The translations under genes and the position numbers were made by a program. From Limiplasma sp034927815 (GTDB taxonomy: Bacteria; Bacillota; Clostridia; Christensenellales; Aristaeellaceae): a stretch of 64,000 bases of DNA. Each line of letters opens with the position of its first letter. Position 1 is the stretch's first letter. The DNA is taken from contig JAYFPK010000020.1 in NCBI GenBank assembly GCA_034927815.1, positions 148,472-212,471 on the forward strand, read 5' to 3'. Positions 32,998 to 41,921 of the stretch are shown one piece after another. Below the pieces are notes generated by a model that saw nothing but the letters and a program-made list of their open reading frames with translations, did not search any database and had not been told where the DNA came from.

Positions 32998-33465
32998 AGA
33001 GGCAGCCACTCCACTCACGTAGCGGCCAGCCATCACCCACCACCTCACGGCGCACCACCACGCTGCGCCGCGCGCCCCAGGATGCAACCCCTAGGGGTTG
33101 CTCTATCGCGCATAATGACGAGCCCGCTCGCGTGACTATATTTGGGTCCTGTGACGGGCGGGCGCGCGGCCTCTGGTGCCTGCGAGCCCAATCTTGCGCT
33201 AGTTTTTTGATTTTTTAGGGATTTCATCCATCAAGCGTATCTCTGTGACGAATACTTTTTTTAACCGGCGCGTTATGTTTAAAGAAGAAACTAGAAAAAA
33301 CGGGTATCAAAATCGTCAGATTTCAATACCCGAAAAATGAAATTCAATATTCACGGCATTTCATGCTATTAGTTCCCTGGGATACGGTATGTCAACACGA
33401 TGTGGTTAGCACCCTTGATCTGGCACCCTGGCGGGGAGGCTTTTGATAAGAAGTGCGTCAGGAGA
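32998..33465. other. Gene-free stretch right of the phage remnant
   Basis: First a very GC-rich part (33000-33190), then AT-rich DNA. No convincing gene. It holds a perfect 18-bp palindrome at 33084-33101. I saw no integrase gene and no duplicated tRNA end that would define an attachment site. Confidence 0.4.
33084..33101. repeat. Perfect 18-bp palindrome
   Basis: GCAACCCCTAGGGGTTGC reads the same on both strands with no spacer. It lies about 90 bp beyond the last phage codons. Candidate roles are a dimeric protein site, a recombination scar or chance. Confidence 0.6.
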
Positions 33466-33501
33466 AAAAGAAAAACCCCTGAAACCTTTATGTTTCAAGG
33501 G
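33466..33501 (-). terminator. Intrinsic terminator of the tRNA operon
   Basis: On the minus strand CCCTTGAAAC pairs with GTTTCAGGGG around a 6-nt loop (33501-33476), followed by TTTTTCTTTTT. It ends the tRNA-Gln/tRNA-Glu transcript. Confidence 0.85.
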
Positions 33502-33509
33502 TTTTATGG

Positions 33510-33584
33510 TGGCAGCTCCAAGGGGAATCGAACCCCTGTTTTCGCCTTGAGAGGGCGACGTCTTAACCGCTTGACCATGGAGCC
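33510..33584 (-). tRNA. tRNA-Glu (CTC)
   Basis: A full cloverleaf on the minus strand, 75 nt including encoded CCA. The acceptor 5' end is GGCTCCA; its 3' partner TGGAGCT has a G-T pair at the first position. The T arm contains GGTTCGATTCC, and the anticodon loop CTCTCAA gives anticodon CTC for GAG codons. Confidence 0.93.
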
Positions 33585-33588
33585 AGGG

Positions 33589-33662
33589 TGGCTGGGGAAC
33601 TAGGATTCGAACCTAGACAATACGAGTCAGAGTCGTAGGTGCTGCCGTTACACAATTCCCCA
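33589..33662 (-). tRNA. tRNA-Gln (CTG)
   Basis: A full cloverleaf on the minus strand, 74 nt including encoded CCA. The acceptor starts TGGGGAA and pairs with TTCCCCA. The T arm contains GGTTCGAATCC, and the anticodon loop CTCTGAC gives anticodon CTG for CAG codons. It lies 4 nt upstream of tRNA-Glu in the same transcript. Confidence 0.93.
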
Positions 33663-33831
33663 TCGGTACGCACGTGATATTATACGAAACCCGGGCTAAG
33701 CTGTCAAGCTTTTTTTGGCGGATCGTAGAATTTATAGCATGGGGAGCTGGAAAGCCCGAATTTGGGACCAGGGCAAGGGTTTCCCCCTTGCCCTGGAAGC
33801 CTTTACCCTTGGGATGAACCACGCATCCCTC

Positions 33832-34686
33832 TTATTTTTTCAGGAGAGGGATCCACACGGCGCTTTTGTATCCGGGCGAGCCCATGTCTCCATCGGAATA
33901 CCATTCGATGTCCGGGGCCGGCGCGTGCTCGTAGCCCGAGGTGGGCAACCACTCCGTATAAATACGGGAGAACAGCTCCTGAATCGCGCCCGGCATGGGC
34001 CCTGTCGCCTCAAAGACCGCCCAGGTGCAGGCGGGGATCTCCAAGGACGCTAGCCCCGGAGGGCACGGGGCGCCGGTGGCCGCGGCGATCCAATAGTCAA
34101 AGCAATCCTCGTCCATGTCGGCGCACACGCCCAATACGCCGCTGGGGTCCCTGTCGGACAGCGCCAGTATTTCCATGAAGGTTTCCTTTGGGAGATCGGC
34201 CCACATCTGGGGGATCTTTTTGAAGTTCACGCCGTCCACGGTGCTGACGGACTCCTTTACGCCTACGACCCGAAAGTTTTCCTTTTCCTCAACCCGGTAG
34301 TTCATGGCTGCCACTCCTTTGATGGATAGGGTAAAGAGGATGCGCGGATACGCCGTGAGGGTGACGCCGGTTTCCCTGGCTTTGGACGGCAGGATCCCGT
34401 GCATGTTTTGGAACGCCCGGGCAAAGGCGTCCGCGGAATGATAGCCGTACTTCAGCGCGATATCCAGGATTCTGGCGCTTCCCCTTTGCAAGTCAAAGGC
34501 CGCCAAGGTGAGCCTGCGCCGCCGAATGTATTCCGACAGCGGCATATCCGCCACAAACCCAAACATCCGCTGAAAATGATATTGCGAGGTACAGGCAATT
34601 CGCGCGATCTCCCGGTAATCGATCTCCTGGTCAAGGTGTTCCTCAATATAGTGAACCGCCCGGTTCAGCCCCTCCAGCATCGTCAT
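33832..34686 (-). CDS. AraC regulator with GyrI-like ligand domain
   Basis: A 284-residue regulator. Residues 5-105 are an AraC DNA-binding domain: YREIARIACTSQYHFQRMFG and ALKYGYHSADAFARAFQNMH. Residues 125-284 are a GyrI-like/bacterial effector-binding domain: FRVVGVKESVSTVDG, then ASLEIPACTWAVFEATGPMP and DIEWYSDGDM. Proteins of this build sense small hydrophobic or cationic compounds. Of the closely spaced ATGs at 34692, 34686 and 34680, 34686 has the best spacing from AAAGGAGG. No obvious target gene is adjacent. Confidence 0.88.
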   Translation of the reverse strand: MTMLEGLNRAVHYIEEHLDQEIDYREIARIACTSQYHFQRMFGFVADMPLSEYIRRRRLTLAAFDLQRGSARILDIALKYGYHSADAFARAFQNMHGILPSKARETGVTLTAYPRILFTLSIKGVAAMNYRVEEKENFRVVGVKESVSTVDGVNFKKIPQMWADLPKETFMEILALSDRDPSGVLGVCADMDEDCFDYWIAAATGAPCPPGLASLEIPACTWAVFEATGPMPGAIQELFSRIYTEWLPTSGYEHAPAPDIEWYSDGDMGSPGYKSAVWIPLLKK

Positions 34687-34816
34687 ACCCATCCTCCTTT
34701 CCGCCACAGGATAGCATAACCTCAAAAACCCCGCCCGACGATTGGTGCCAGAATCTGTAGGGTGGGGCGGGGGAGGAAGGCCGGAGCGCGGCGCAGGGTG
34801 AAAATGCCCGGCCCTC

Positions 34817-35125
34817 TTACAGCAACAGCTGCCCCAGGTAGGCGCAGGCGCAGGCGGCCACCGCCACCGTGAGCAGGCCCTTTCCCATCCAGCCCAGGAT
34901 CAGGGCCGCCGCAAGCCCGCACAGGGAGCCCGCCATGCTGGGGGTACTGCCCAGCACCGCCGGGAAGGTCATGGCGCCCAGCACGGCGTAGGGAACATAG
35001 TGCAGGAAGGACTGTACAAACCGGCTGCGGATGCGGCCCTGAATGGCGGCCAGGGGCACGGCCCGGATCAGGTAGGTCACGCCGGCCATGGTCAGCAGGT
35101 ACAAAAAATAGGCCCGGTTGTCCAT
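34817..35125 (-). CDS. azlD: AzlD, branched-chain amino acid exporter subunit
   Basis: A 102-residue membrane protein with about four hydrophobic segments (FLYLLTMAGVTYLIRAVPLA, FLHYVPYAVLGAMTFPAVLG). Its ATG shares one base with the AzlC stop (TGATG), so translation is coupled. The ribosome-binding site AAGGAGG is inside the azlC end. With AzlC it forms an exporter for branched-chain amino acids or analogues. Confidence 0.9.
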   Translation of the reverse strand: MDNRAYFLYLLTMAGVTYLIRAVPLAAIQGRIRSRFVQSFLHYVPYAVLGAMTFPAVLGSTPSMAGSLCGLAAALILGWMGKGLLTVAVAACACAYLGQLLL

Positions 35126-35877
35126 CAGGCGTCGCCTCCTTGAAGGGAGTTGGGAGCGGCATCGGCGCCGGGGCAGGAAAGCGGGGTTTCCACCAGGGGC
35201 AAAGGCCGCACAGCCGCCCCGATCCCCGCGGCCGCCACCGCGCACAGGATGATGCGAAAGCCCCCTGTCAGCCCGGAAAACCAGGGGATGTAAGCGAACA
35301 GGCAGCTCATGACCACTGCAGTGAGGACCACCAGCCGCACGGAGGCGTCCCGGCGAAAGGGCGGCAGCACAATGGCGATGAACATGCCGTACATGGCAAT
35401 GCCCAGGGCTCCGGTAAGGGAAGGAGGGAGCACGTTCCCCGCCAGGGCTCCCAAAAGGGTGCCCAGGCCCCACCCCAGGTAAGGGCCGTTGGTAAGACCG
35501 TAGAGGTACGCCTTCCCCACCAGGCCCGGCTGCCCGGAGGCCACCACAAACACCTCGTCGGTGTTGCAAAAGGCAATGGCCAGCCGGTGGGGCAACGTCA
35601 TGCTTCCATCCAGCTTTTGGCCCAGGGACAGGCTCATCAGCGCGTAGCGCAGGTTGATGGTGGCCTGGGTCAAAGCCATTTCCACCAATCCGGCCCCCTG
35701 GGCCATCAAGGTCAGCCCGGCCATTTGCCCGGCGCTGGTCACATTGCACAGGGAGAGCAGCAGCGCCTGCCAGGGGAGCAGCCCCACGGCGGTGGCCTGA
35801 ATGCCAAAGGCAAAGGATACCGACAGGTATCCCAGGGCGATGGGCAAGCCGTGGAGCAATCCTTTTCGATATGCCAT
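35125..35877 (-). CDS. azlC: AzlC, branched-chain amino acid exporter subunit
   Basis: A 250-residue membrane protein of the AzlC family: YRKGLLHGLPIALGYLSVSF at the N-terminus, QATINLRYALMSLSLGQKL and FCNTDEVFVVASGQPG in the middle. ATG 35877 follows AAGGAGG at 11 nt; the longer frame upstream has no such site. It lies 56 bp downstream of a TetR-family gene in the same direction, and that regulator may control it. Confidence 0.92.
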   Translation of the reverse strand: MAYRKGLLHGLPIALGYLSVSFAFGIQATAVGLLPWQALLLSLCNVTSAGQMAGLTLMAQGAGLVEMALTQATINLRYALMSLSLGQKLDGSMTLPHRLAIAFCNTDEVFVVASGQPGLVGKAYLYGLTNGPYLGWGLGTLLGALAGNVLPPSLTGALGIAMYGMFIAIVLPPFRRDASVRLVVLTAVVMSCLFAYIPWFSGLTGGFRIILCAVAAAGIGAAVRPLPLVETPLSCPGADAAPNSLQGGDA

Positions 35878-35933
35878 GAACGGGATAGCCTCCTTCCCGC
35901 GGCGGTCCGCGGCAAATGGGGGGAAGCGGCTTT

Positions 35934-36524
35934 TCAGGGCCTGGCCCTTTCCGTCAAATAGCCGATCCCCCGCAAAATCAGGTTCTCCGCAATGGTGGCG
36001 ATGGCTTCCGGGGTTTCCCGCATGCCTCCCTCCAGCCATTTTTGCAAAATGCCCATGCAGCCGGAGCTGATAAAGGCGTAGGTGTATTCGATCTTCTCCG
36101 GGGATACGCCCTGGAAATACTGGGCGTAGTGGGCCACGCTCCGCTCCCGGGCCGCGCCGATGATTTTCAGCAGAAATTCCTTATCCCCGTGATCTCCCAG
36201 GGTGACGGCGCAAAGGTCGGAATTGTCCTTGATGAACTGGAACAGCTCCGTGGTCACCCGCACCGGGGACGCCTGGGGGTCGTCCCCTAAAATGGTTTCC
36301 AGGGCCTTGGTGATGCCCGCGTACAGGTCCTCCTCAATCCGCCCCCGAAGGTCGTAAATATCCGCATAGTGCATGTAAAAGGTACCCCGGTTGATACCCG
36401 CCCGCTGGCAAAGCTCCTTGATGGAAATGCCCTGGATGGGCTTTTGAAGGAGCAAGTCCGTAAAAGCCTTGCGGATGAGCATCCGGGTCATGCGGGTCCG
36501 GTGGTCGGTGGCGTTCCCTTTCAT
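35934..36524 (-). CDS. TetR/AcrR-family regulator
   Basis: A 196-residue regulator. The N-terminal helix-turn-helix is TRMLIRKAFTDLLLQKP and ISIKELCQRAGINRGTFYMH. The C-terminal part (ETILGDDPQASPVRVTTELF to LEGGMRETPEAIATIAENLI) resembles the TetR_C_8 type found in Firmicutes. The start has GAAGGAGGGATTCC upstream. It is the first gene before azlCD and probably represses or tunes them. Confidence 0.88.
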   Translation of the reverse strand: MKGNATDHRTRMTRMLIRKAFTDLLLQKPIQGISIKELCQRAGINRGTFYMHYADIYDLRGRIEEDLYAGITKALETILGDDPQASPVRVTTELFQFIKDNSDLCAVTLGDHGDKEFLLKIIGAARERSVAHYAQYFQGVSPEKIEYTYAFISSGCMGILQKWLEGGMRETPEAIATIAENLILRGIGYLTERARP

Positions 36525-36599
36525 GGAATCCCTCCTTCGGGGACTTCGCCCCGCCTTTGGGCTTCATCCCCTTATTGGTTTCCAAGGCATTTTCGCCCC

Positions 36600-37589
36600 T
36601 TAGGGCGCCTTGTCCGAGACAAAGGAGGTGCTTTGGATGTACACCACCTTGTCATGGATGTCATAGGGGAAGCTTTTCGGGGTCACGGCCTGCCCCCGGG
36701 CCAGCAGAATCGCCAAGGCCACCGCGGCCCGGCCCTGTCCGGCGGCGTCGTTGAACACCGTGGCGTACAGGGAGCCCTGGGCCAAAGCTTCTCTGGCCGG
36801 GGCCGTGGCGTCGATGCCGATGACGGGCATGAACTTGTCCCCGGAAAAATAGCCCGCCGCCTTCAAGGCGTCAATGGCCCCCAGGGCCATGTCGTCATTG
36901 TTGGAAATCACGCATTCGATCCGGTCCCCAAAGGTGTTCAATAAAGAAGCCATCCGCTCCTGCCCCAGGCTCCGCTCCCACAGGGCGGTGGCCTCCGCCA
37001 GCTTCTCCACCTGTACCCCGGACTCCTGGAGGGCCTTCATGGCGTATTGGGTGCGCAGCTCCGCGTCCTGGTGGCCCGGCTCCCCCTTGAGAAGCACCAG
37101 CTGCATTACCCCGTCGCCGTTCAGGTCCGCCTTGGGATGGGCTTGAAAGTACCCGGCAGCCAGCAGCCCGGAAAGAAGCCCCTGCTCCTTGGGGTCAATG
37201 CCCACATAATAGGCCTGGTCATAGAGGGCCAAATCCTCCTGCAAGGGCTCCCGGTTGATGAAAACGATGGGCTTTTGGTAGCGCATGGCCATTTGGATCA
37301 GGTAGATGGCGGCGGTGCGGTCCACAGGGTTGACGATCAGGGCGTCCACGCCGCCCTCCAGCAGCTCCTCGATCTGGTCGTTCTGCAAATTCTGGTTGTT
37401 CTGCCCGTCGTAGGTAATCAGCTGGGCCACCGGGGCGGCCTCCCCCCGGATCACCTCCAACAGGCTGAACATAAAGGTATCCTCATAGTTGTAGATGCAC
37501 ACCCCCAAGGTGGGGGGCGTCTCCTGAGCGGCGGCAAGGGCGGGGACCAGGAGAGCGCACAGGCAGCCCAGGGCGAGCAAGCGTTTCAT
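36600..37589 (-). CDS. MglB-like sugar-binding protein, likely sensor partner
   Basis: A 329-residue exported galactose/glucose-type binding protein. The signal peptide ends LAAA|QE. Family motifs are TLGVCIYNYEDTFMF, NPVDRTAAIYLI, VFINREPL and the calcium-loop-like segment ADLNGDGVMQLVLLKGEPGH. The hinge and pocket segment CVISNNDDMALGAIDALKAA is conserved. It lies last in a minus-strand group with a histidine kinase and response regulator, and no permease or ATPase is in that group. I infer that it presents sugar to the kinase rather than to a transporter. It may also serve the divergent mgl importer. Confidence 0.85.
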   Translation of the reverse strand: MKRLLALGCLCALLVPALAAAQETPPTLGVCIYNYEDTFMFSLLEVIRGEAAPVAQLITYDGQNNQNLQNDQIEELLEGGVDALIVNPVDRTAAIYLIQMAMRYQKPIVFINREPLQEDLALYDQAYYVGIDPKEQGLLSGLLAAGYFQAHPKADLNGDGVMQLVLLKGEPGHQDAELRTQYAMKALQESGVQVEKLAEATALWERSLGQERMASLLNTFGDRIECVISNNDDMALGAIDALKAAGYFSGDKFMPVIGIDATAPAREALAQGSLYATVFNDAAGQGRAAVALAILLARGQAVTPKSFPYDIHDKVVYIQSTSFVSDKAP

Positions 37590-37625
37590 GGGATTTCTCC
37601 TTCCCTTCCACGGCGCGGGAAGCGC

Positions 37626-38516
37626 CTATTGCAGCAGCGGAAACACCAGCTTCACGTTTTCCGCCAGATACATGTTGCGGGGGTCCACCAGGGTAAAGCC
37701 GCTGGTGTGCACCGAGGGCGGCAGTTCCCCCGACATCAGCCCGGGAACAAGGCCCAGGGCGATGTAGCCCATGGCGTAGGGGCTGTCCATAGCCATGACC
37801 TGTATGCGCCCCTCCTCCAAATCCCCGACCCGGGTATCCCCTGTGTCCATGCCCACAATAGCCACGTCCTCTGTGAGGAAACCGTCCCTTTTCAGGGCGC
37901 CGAGCTTTTGGGTGACGGCCTCTGTGGGGGCCACCAGCACGTCAAAGGAGGCCAGGGTTTGGACCTCTTGGGGCCAGGGCAAGGACGCCACGCCCCTTTG
38001 CCGCAAAAGGGCCTTCGCCCCGGCGGTTCTTGCCTTCCCCCGGGCATCCGCGTCCTGGGTCAGCCACAGCACCCGGGAGGGCCCGGCCAGGGCCAAAGCC
38101 CGGGCCAGCAGAGCCTCCCCGCAGGCCCCGTCGTCTCCGGTAACGCAGAGTTGGCCCGGAACGATCTGGCCGATGACCAAGGCCGGAAGCCCGGCCTCGC
38201 CCAGGGCGGCAAGCATGGGCTGGGGCTCCTCCAGCAGCAGCAAGGCCGCGGAGATTCCCCGGCCTGCCAAGGCCCGGGCCTGAGATCCAGGGTCCGGCAG
38301 GAGCTTTTCCACGGTGAGGCGCGCACCCTGGCCGGCAGCGGCCTCCTGCATGCCCTTGCGGAGTTGCATCAAGAAGCTCCCCGTATCGCTTTCCACCAGC
38401 AGCGCCACCTGGACTTCCTTGGGCAAGGCGGGGGCAGCCGGGGCTTGGAAGCCCCAAATCAGCAGAGCCCCCGAGGCCACCAGGCACACCAGGCTGATCA
38501 GCAGCGGCTTTTTCAC
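37626..38516 (-). CDS. Membrane-anchored periplasmic-binding-type protein
   Basis: A 296-residue protein with a basic N-terminus, one strong hydrophobic segment (residues 5-22) and a LacI/RbsB-type binding fold: EVQVALLVESDTGSFLMQLR, LLEEPQPMLAALGEAGLPAL, DVAIVGMDTGDTRVGDLEEG. The start is GTG 38516, which overlaps the kinase stop as GTGA and lies 7 nt after GGAGG; the in-frame ATG at 38531 is less suitable. The N-terminal helix looks like an anchor. It probably binds sugar next to the kinase's outer domain, a second sensor beside the MglB-like protein. Confidence 0.78.
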   Translation of the reverse strand: MKKPLLISLVCLVASGALLIWGFQAPAAPALPKEVQVALLVESDTGSFLMQLRKGMQEAAAGQGARLTVEKLLPDPGSQARALAGRGISAALLLLEEPQPMLAALGEAGLPALVIGQIVPGQLCVTGDDGACGEALLARALALAGPSRVLWLTQDADARGKARTAGAKALLRQRGVASLPWPQEVQTLASFDVLVAPTEAVTQKLGALKRDGFLTEDVAIVGMDTGDTRVGDLEEGRIQVMAMDSPYAMGYIALGLVPGLMSGELPPSVHTSGFTLVDPRNMYLAENVKLVFPLLQ

Positions 38517-40249
38517 GGCTTTTCCTCCCATCCCCGCGGAATGCGGATGGTGATGGTGGTTCCCTCGTCCTCCACGCTGTGGATAGTCAGGCCGTAGGCG
38601 GGGCCATAGGTCAGTTGAATCCGCTCGTGGACATTTTTCAGGCCGATGCCGTTTTCCCCGGAGGTGGTGAGCAAGGTGGGCAGCAAATCCTCCCGGATGC
38701 CCACCCCGTCGTCGGAAACGGTGAAGAGCAGGTCCTCCCCCTTGGCGGCCACCCGGATGTCAATGTGCAATTCCACGCCCTGGGCCTCGTCGATGGCGTG
38801 GTTGATGCAGTTCTCCACCAGGGGCTGGATGATCAGCTTCACGGTGCGCTCCTCCAGGGCCTCCTCCTGAACCTCCAGCTGGTAGGCGAACTTGTCCTTG
38901 AAGCGCATCTTCTGGATGATCAGGTAGTTGCGCACATGCTCCAGTTCCTCCCGGACGGTGATGAAGCGCCGCCCCTTGCTGATGGAGATGCGAAAGAGCT
39001 TGGCCAGGGCCAGCACCATGGTAATGGCCTCCTGGCTGCGGCCCCGCTCCTGCATCCAGACGATGGAATCCAGCGTGTTATAGAGGAAGTGGGGGTTGAT
39101 CTGCGCCTGGAGGGCGTTGAGCTCATGGAGCCGCTTGGTCTCCTGCTCCGCCACCACCCGGGCCATCAGCACCCGGACCCGCCGGAGCATGTGGTTGAAG
39201 GTGACGGATACCGAGCGGATTTCGGAGAAGCCCTTCTCCGTAATGGTCACGTTCAGGTCCCCTGCCTCCACCTTGCGCATTTTGTTCTCCAGGTGGCGGA
39301 TGGGCCGCGTCACCCAGAAGGCCATCAGCGTGGCCGCCGCCAGGGACATGAGCCCCGCGATCAGCGATACCACCGTGATGATGCGGATAAAGGCGTTTTG
39401 CAGCGCCAGGATTTCGTCAATGTAGGCTACCCCCACCACCCGCCAGCGGGTGTGCTCCACCGTGGTAATCAACAGCACCCGCTCCCGGCCCTCCCGCTCG
39501 TCCCGGGTGATGCCCACGGTTTGGGCCAGGGCCGCGCTGCGGTCCTCCTGGGTCAACCCCTGGTGGATAAGCTGGAGCTTGGGGTGGCATACCAGCTCCC
39601 CGGCCTCGTTCATCAGGTAGACAAAGCCGCTGCTGCCCAAAGAGATGCCGTCCGTGACGGCGCTGAAGGAGGCGTAATCCACATCCATCAGGAGCACCCC
39701 GGTATGCCAGCTGCCATGCTGCTGGTATTCCAGGCTTCTGGCCATGGAGATCACCAGATTGCGCTGCTGGCCGAAGAGATGCTGGACATGGGGCATGGAG
39801 AAGTACGTCACCGCGCCTTGCCATGAAACGGCCTTGCGGAACCACTCGCTCTCCCGCGCCTGGGCCGGGGGGACGTTCAGCTTCCCCGCCGTGCTGTAAA
39901 ACAGCTCCCCGCCCTCCCCAAAGAAGGATATGGATAGGATATCGTTGCGGCTTTCCTCCATAAAGTCAAGGCGCTGCTGCCATTCCGCGTCCTGGGGGGA
40001 GAGGTCGGCGGGGAGCAGGGAGGAGGAGAAGTGCAGCGAGGAAAGCAGGTTGTCCACATAGTTGTCCAGGGTGGCGACGCTTTGCAAAACCGTTTCCTTG
40101 GTACGGTCAATAGCGTTGGTTTCCAGCAAAGAGGACACCCGGGGCACCAGCACCAGCATCACAAACAGCAATAACGCGCCCATGCTGCCCAAGAAGGCCA
40201 CCATGATCACATTGCGGAGGCTGTATCCCTGAAAGCCCTCCTTGCGCAT
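38513..40249 (-). CDS. YesM-like sensor histidine kinase
   Basis: A 578-residue membrane kinase. Transmembrane helix 1 is near residues 14-36 (MVAFLGSMGALLLFVML). A long outer sensor domain of Cache type follows, then transmembrane helix 2 (IITVVSLIAGLMSLAAA), a HAMP region (RPIRHLENKMRKVEAGDLNV), the His_kinase motif INPHFLYNTLDSIVWMQ with the phospho-accepting His, and the ATP-binding motifs IIQPLVENCINHAIDE, VSDDGVGIR and GIGLKNVHERI. ATG 40249 follows GGGGAGGAAAGGGC. It pairs with the adjacent YesN-like regulator. Confidence 0.93.
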   Translation of the reverse strand: MRKEGFQGYSLRNVIMVAFLGSMGALLLFVMLVLVPRVSSLLETNAIDRTKETVLQSVATLDNYVDNLLSSLHFSSSLLPADLSPQDAEWQQRLDFMEESRNDILSISFFGEGGELFYSTAGKLNVPPAQARESEWFRKAVSWQGAVTYFSMPHVQHLFGQQRNLVISMARSLEYQQHGSWHTGVLLMDVDYASFSAVTDGISLGSSGFVYLMNEAGELVCHPKLQLIHQGLTQEDRSAALAQTVGITRDEREGRERVLLITTVEHTRWRVVGVAYIDEILALQNAFIRIITVVSLIAGLMSLAAATLMAFWVTRPIRHLENKMRKVEAGDLNVTITEKGFSEIRSVSVTFNHMLRRVRVLMARVVAEQETKRLHELNALQAQINPHFLYNTLDSIVWMQERGRSQEAITMVLALAKLFRISISKGRRFITVREELEHVRNYLIIQKMRFKDKFAYQLEVQEEALEERTVKLIIQPLVENCINHAIDEAQGVELHIDIRVAAKGEDLLFTVSDDGVGIREDLLPTLLTTSGENGIGLKNVHERIQLTYGPAYGLTIHSVEDEGTTITIRIPRGWEEKP

Positions 40250-40298
40250 GCCCTTTCCTCCCCTCGGCCAGTCTAGGAAGCCCGCCGCCGCAGTCCCC

Positions 40299-41921
40299 TC
40301 AGGAGGACTCCTTCTTGGGCTTGCGGGCCTGGGAGGGCGGGAACCCAAAGTGCTTTTTGAAGCAATAGCTGAAATAGCTGGGGTCCGGCAAGCCCACCCG
40401 CTGGGCGATCTGGGCGGTCTTCAGCTCCGTGGAGCTCAGCAAGGTCAGGGCCTTGTCCATCCTCAGCTCCGTGACGTATTGATGAAAGGTCCTTTTGGTT
40501 TCCCTTTTAAAGATCATGCTGAAATACGAGGGGGAGATGTGCAGATGCAGGCACAATTCCTCCAGGGACAGGCTTTCCTGGGAGAAGTGCTCCCGCAGAT
40601 ACTCCTGGGCCTCGGCGGCCAGGCGCAGGCTGGAGGTGGTCCGCTGGCTCTGGATGGCGCTCATCATCAGGCGCAGGAGATGCAAAAGCTCCTCCTGGGC
40701 CTCCGGGATGGGGGGCGGCGCATGAAAAAAGGATTGCATCACCCGGTTCAGCTCCCCGTCCAGGTCTTCCCGCTCCAGGGAGAGCTCCGAAACCACCCGC
40801 ACAAAGCTCATCACCAGTTCCAGCAGATAGGTCTGGTAGGCCTTGGGGCTTCCCCGCATGCTCCAGCAGGTATCCATCAAAGCTCCCAGGGCCTTTTCCG
40901 CCTGGGGCGCTTTTCCCGCCTTCATTCCGTTGAGGAGCTGCCGCAGCTCCATTTCGTCAAGGCGCAAAGCCTGAGCCCCCATCTGTTGGATATCCGTGAT
41001 GCACAACACCTGCTCCTTGCCGCTGAGGATGCACTGGTCCAGGGCGGTAAGGGCCTGCTGGCCTGCGGCGGGGAGGGACACCAGCCGGTCCACGGCGTCG
41101 CTGACCCCCATGAAAAGCGGGCAGGCCAGGTAATGGCGGATGGTTTTGCGGGCCTCCTCCAGGTGAAGGACCGCGTCCGCAAACAGGGCTTCCTCCTTGG
41201 AGGAGAGCAGCAGCAGCAAGGCGGGCATGCCGTTGTACATGAACACCAAAAAGGAATAGCCCCGGGCCCGGCTCTCCAACGCCTCGCAGAGGATGTTGCG
41301 CACCGCGAACACCCGGAGCTGGTCGTCCTGGATGCCGTCCGGGGTCTCGTTGTCCCCCATCCTCAGCAGCGCCGCCGCGTAGGCCGGCGCGTCCAAATCA
41401 ATATCATACTTCCGGGCGCTTTCCAGCGCGCTTTGGGCGTCCATGCCCCCGGAGAGCAAGGAGGAAAGCAGCATCTCCCTCAGCAGCGGAAGGCTTTCCC
41501 GGAAATGCTCCCTCAGGCGGCTTACATTGCGGCGCTTGGCAAATTCCTCGTCCAGGGAGGCCTTGGCGTTTTTCAGCATAGCCACAAATTCCACGGAAGA
41601 AATGGGTTTGAGCAGATATCCCATGGTCTTGACCTCGATGGCCTGGCGGGCGTATTCAAAATCATCATAGCCGCTGAGGATGATGAACTGGGCCGTGGGC
41701 AGCATGGCCCGCACCCGGCGGCACAGCGTCAGCCCGTCCATCAGCGGCATGCGGATATCCGTAATGATCAGATCCGGCTCCAGGGCCTCGCACAGCGCCA
41801 GGGCTTCCACGCCGTTGCCCGCCTCGGCCACCACTTGAAAGCCCAGGGACTCAAAGGGCACAATCTCCTTGAGCCCTTCGCAGATTTCGCTTTCGTCATC
41901 CACCAGGATGAGCTTGTACAT
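40299..41921 (-). CDS. YesN-like AraC-type response regulator
   Basis: A 540-residue response regulator. Residues 1-120 are the receiver: Asp8-Asp9 pocket, phospho-acceptor Asp55 in IITDIRMPLMDG, Lys in LLKPIS. The middle (130-420) is a variable helical region. Residues 435-535 are an AraC DNA-binding domain: LSLEELCLHLHISPSYFSMI and TAQIAQRVGLPDPSYFSYCF. It is the first gene of the four-gene sensing unit. The mgl operon that starts 1.4 kb away in the opposite direction is its likely target. Confidence 0.93.
   Translation of the reverse strand: MYKLILVDDESEICEGLKEIVPFESLGFQVVAEAGNGVEALALCEALEPDLIITDIRMPLMDGLTLCRRVRAMLPTAQFIILSGYDDFEYARQAIEVKTMGYLLKPISSVEFVAMLKNAKASLDEEFAKRRNVSRLREHFRESLPLLREMLLSSLLSGGMDAQSALESARKYDIDLDAPAYAAALLRMGDNETPDGIQDDQLRVFAVRNILCEALESRARGYSFLVFMYNGMPALLLLLSSKEEALFADAVLHLEEARKTIRHYLACPLFMGVSDAVDRLVSLPAAGQQALTALDQCILSGKEQVLCITDIQQMGAQALRLDEMELRQLLNGMKAGKAPQAEKALGALMDTCWSMRGSPKAYQTYLLELVMSFVRVVSELSLEREDLDGELNRVMQSFFHAPPPIPEAQEELLHLLRLMMSAIQSQRTTSSLRLAAEAQEYLREHFSQESLSLEELCLHLHISPSYFSMIFKRETKRTFHQYVTELRMDKALTLLSSTELKTAQIAQRVGLPDPSYFSYCFKKHFGFPPSQARKPKKESS

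Noticed and set aside
33045..33227. Minus-strand 60-codon frame right of the phage remnant
   Set aside because: No start site, no recognised family, very Arg/Pro/Gly-rich as expected from GC-rich non-coding DNA.
33510..33662. tRNA-Glu or tRNA-Gln as the phage attachment site
   Set aside because: The phage remnant ends about 500 bp away, and I saw no second copy of either tRNA 3' end near 21 kb.
37047..38597. Long 516-codon frame on the plus strand
   Set aside because: Antisense to the two binding-protein genes, which have signal peptides, family motifs and ribosome-binding sites. The long frame is a product of high GC.
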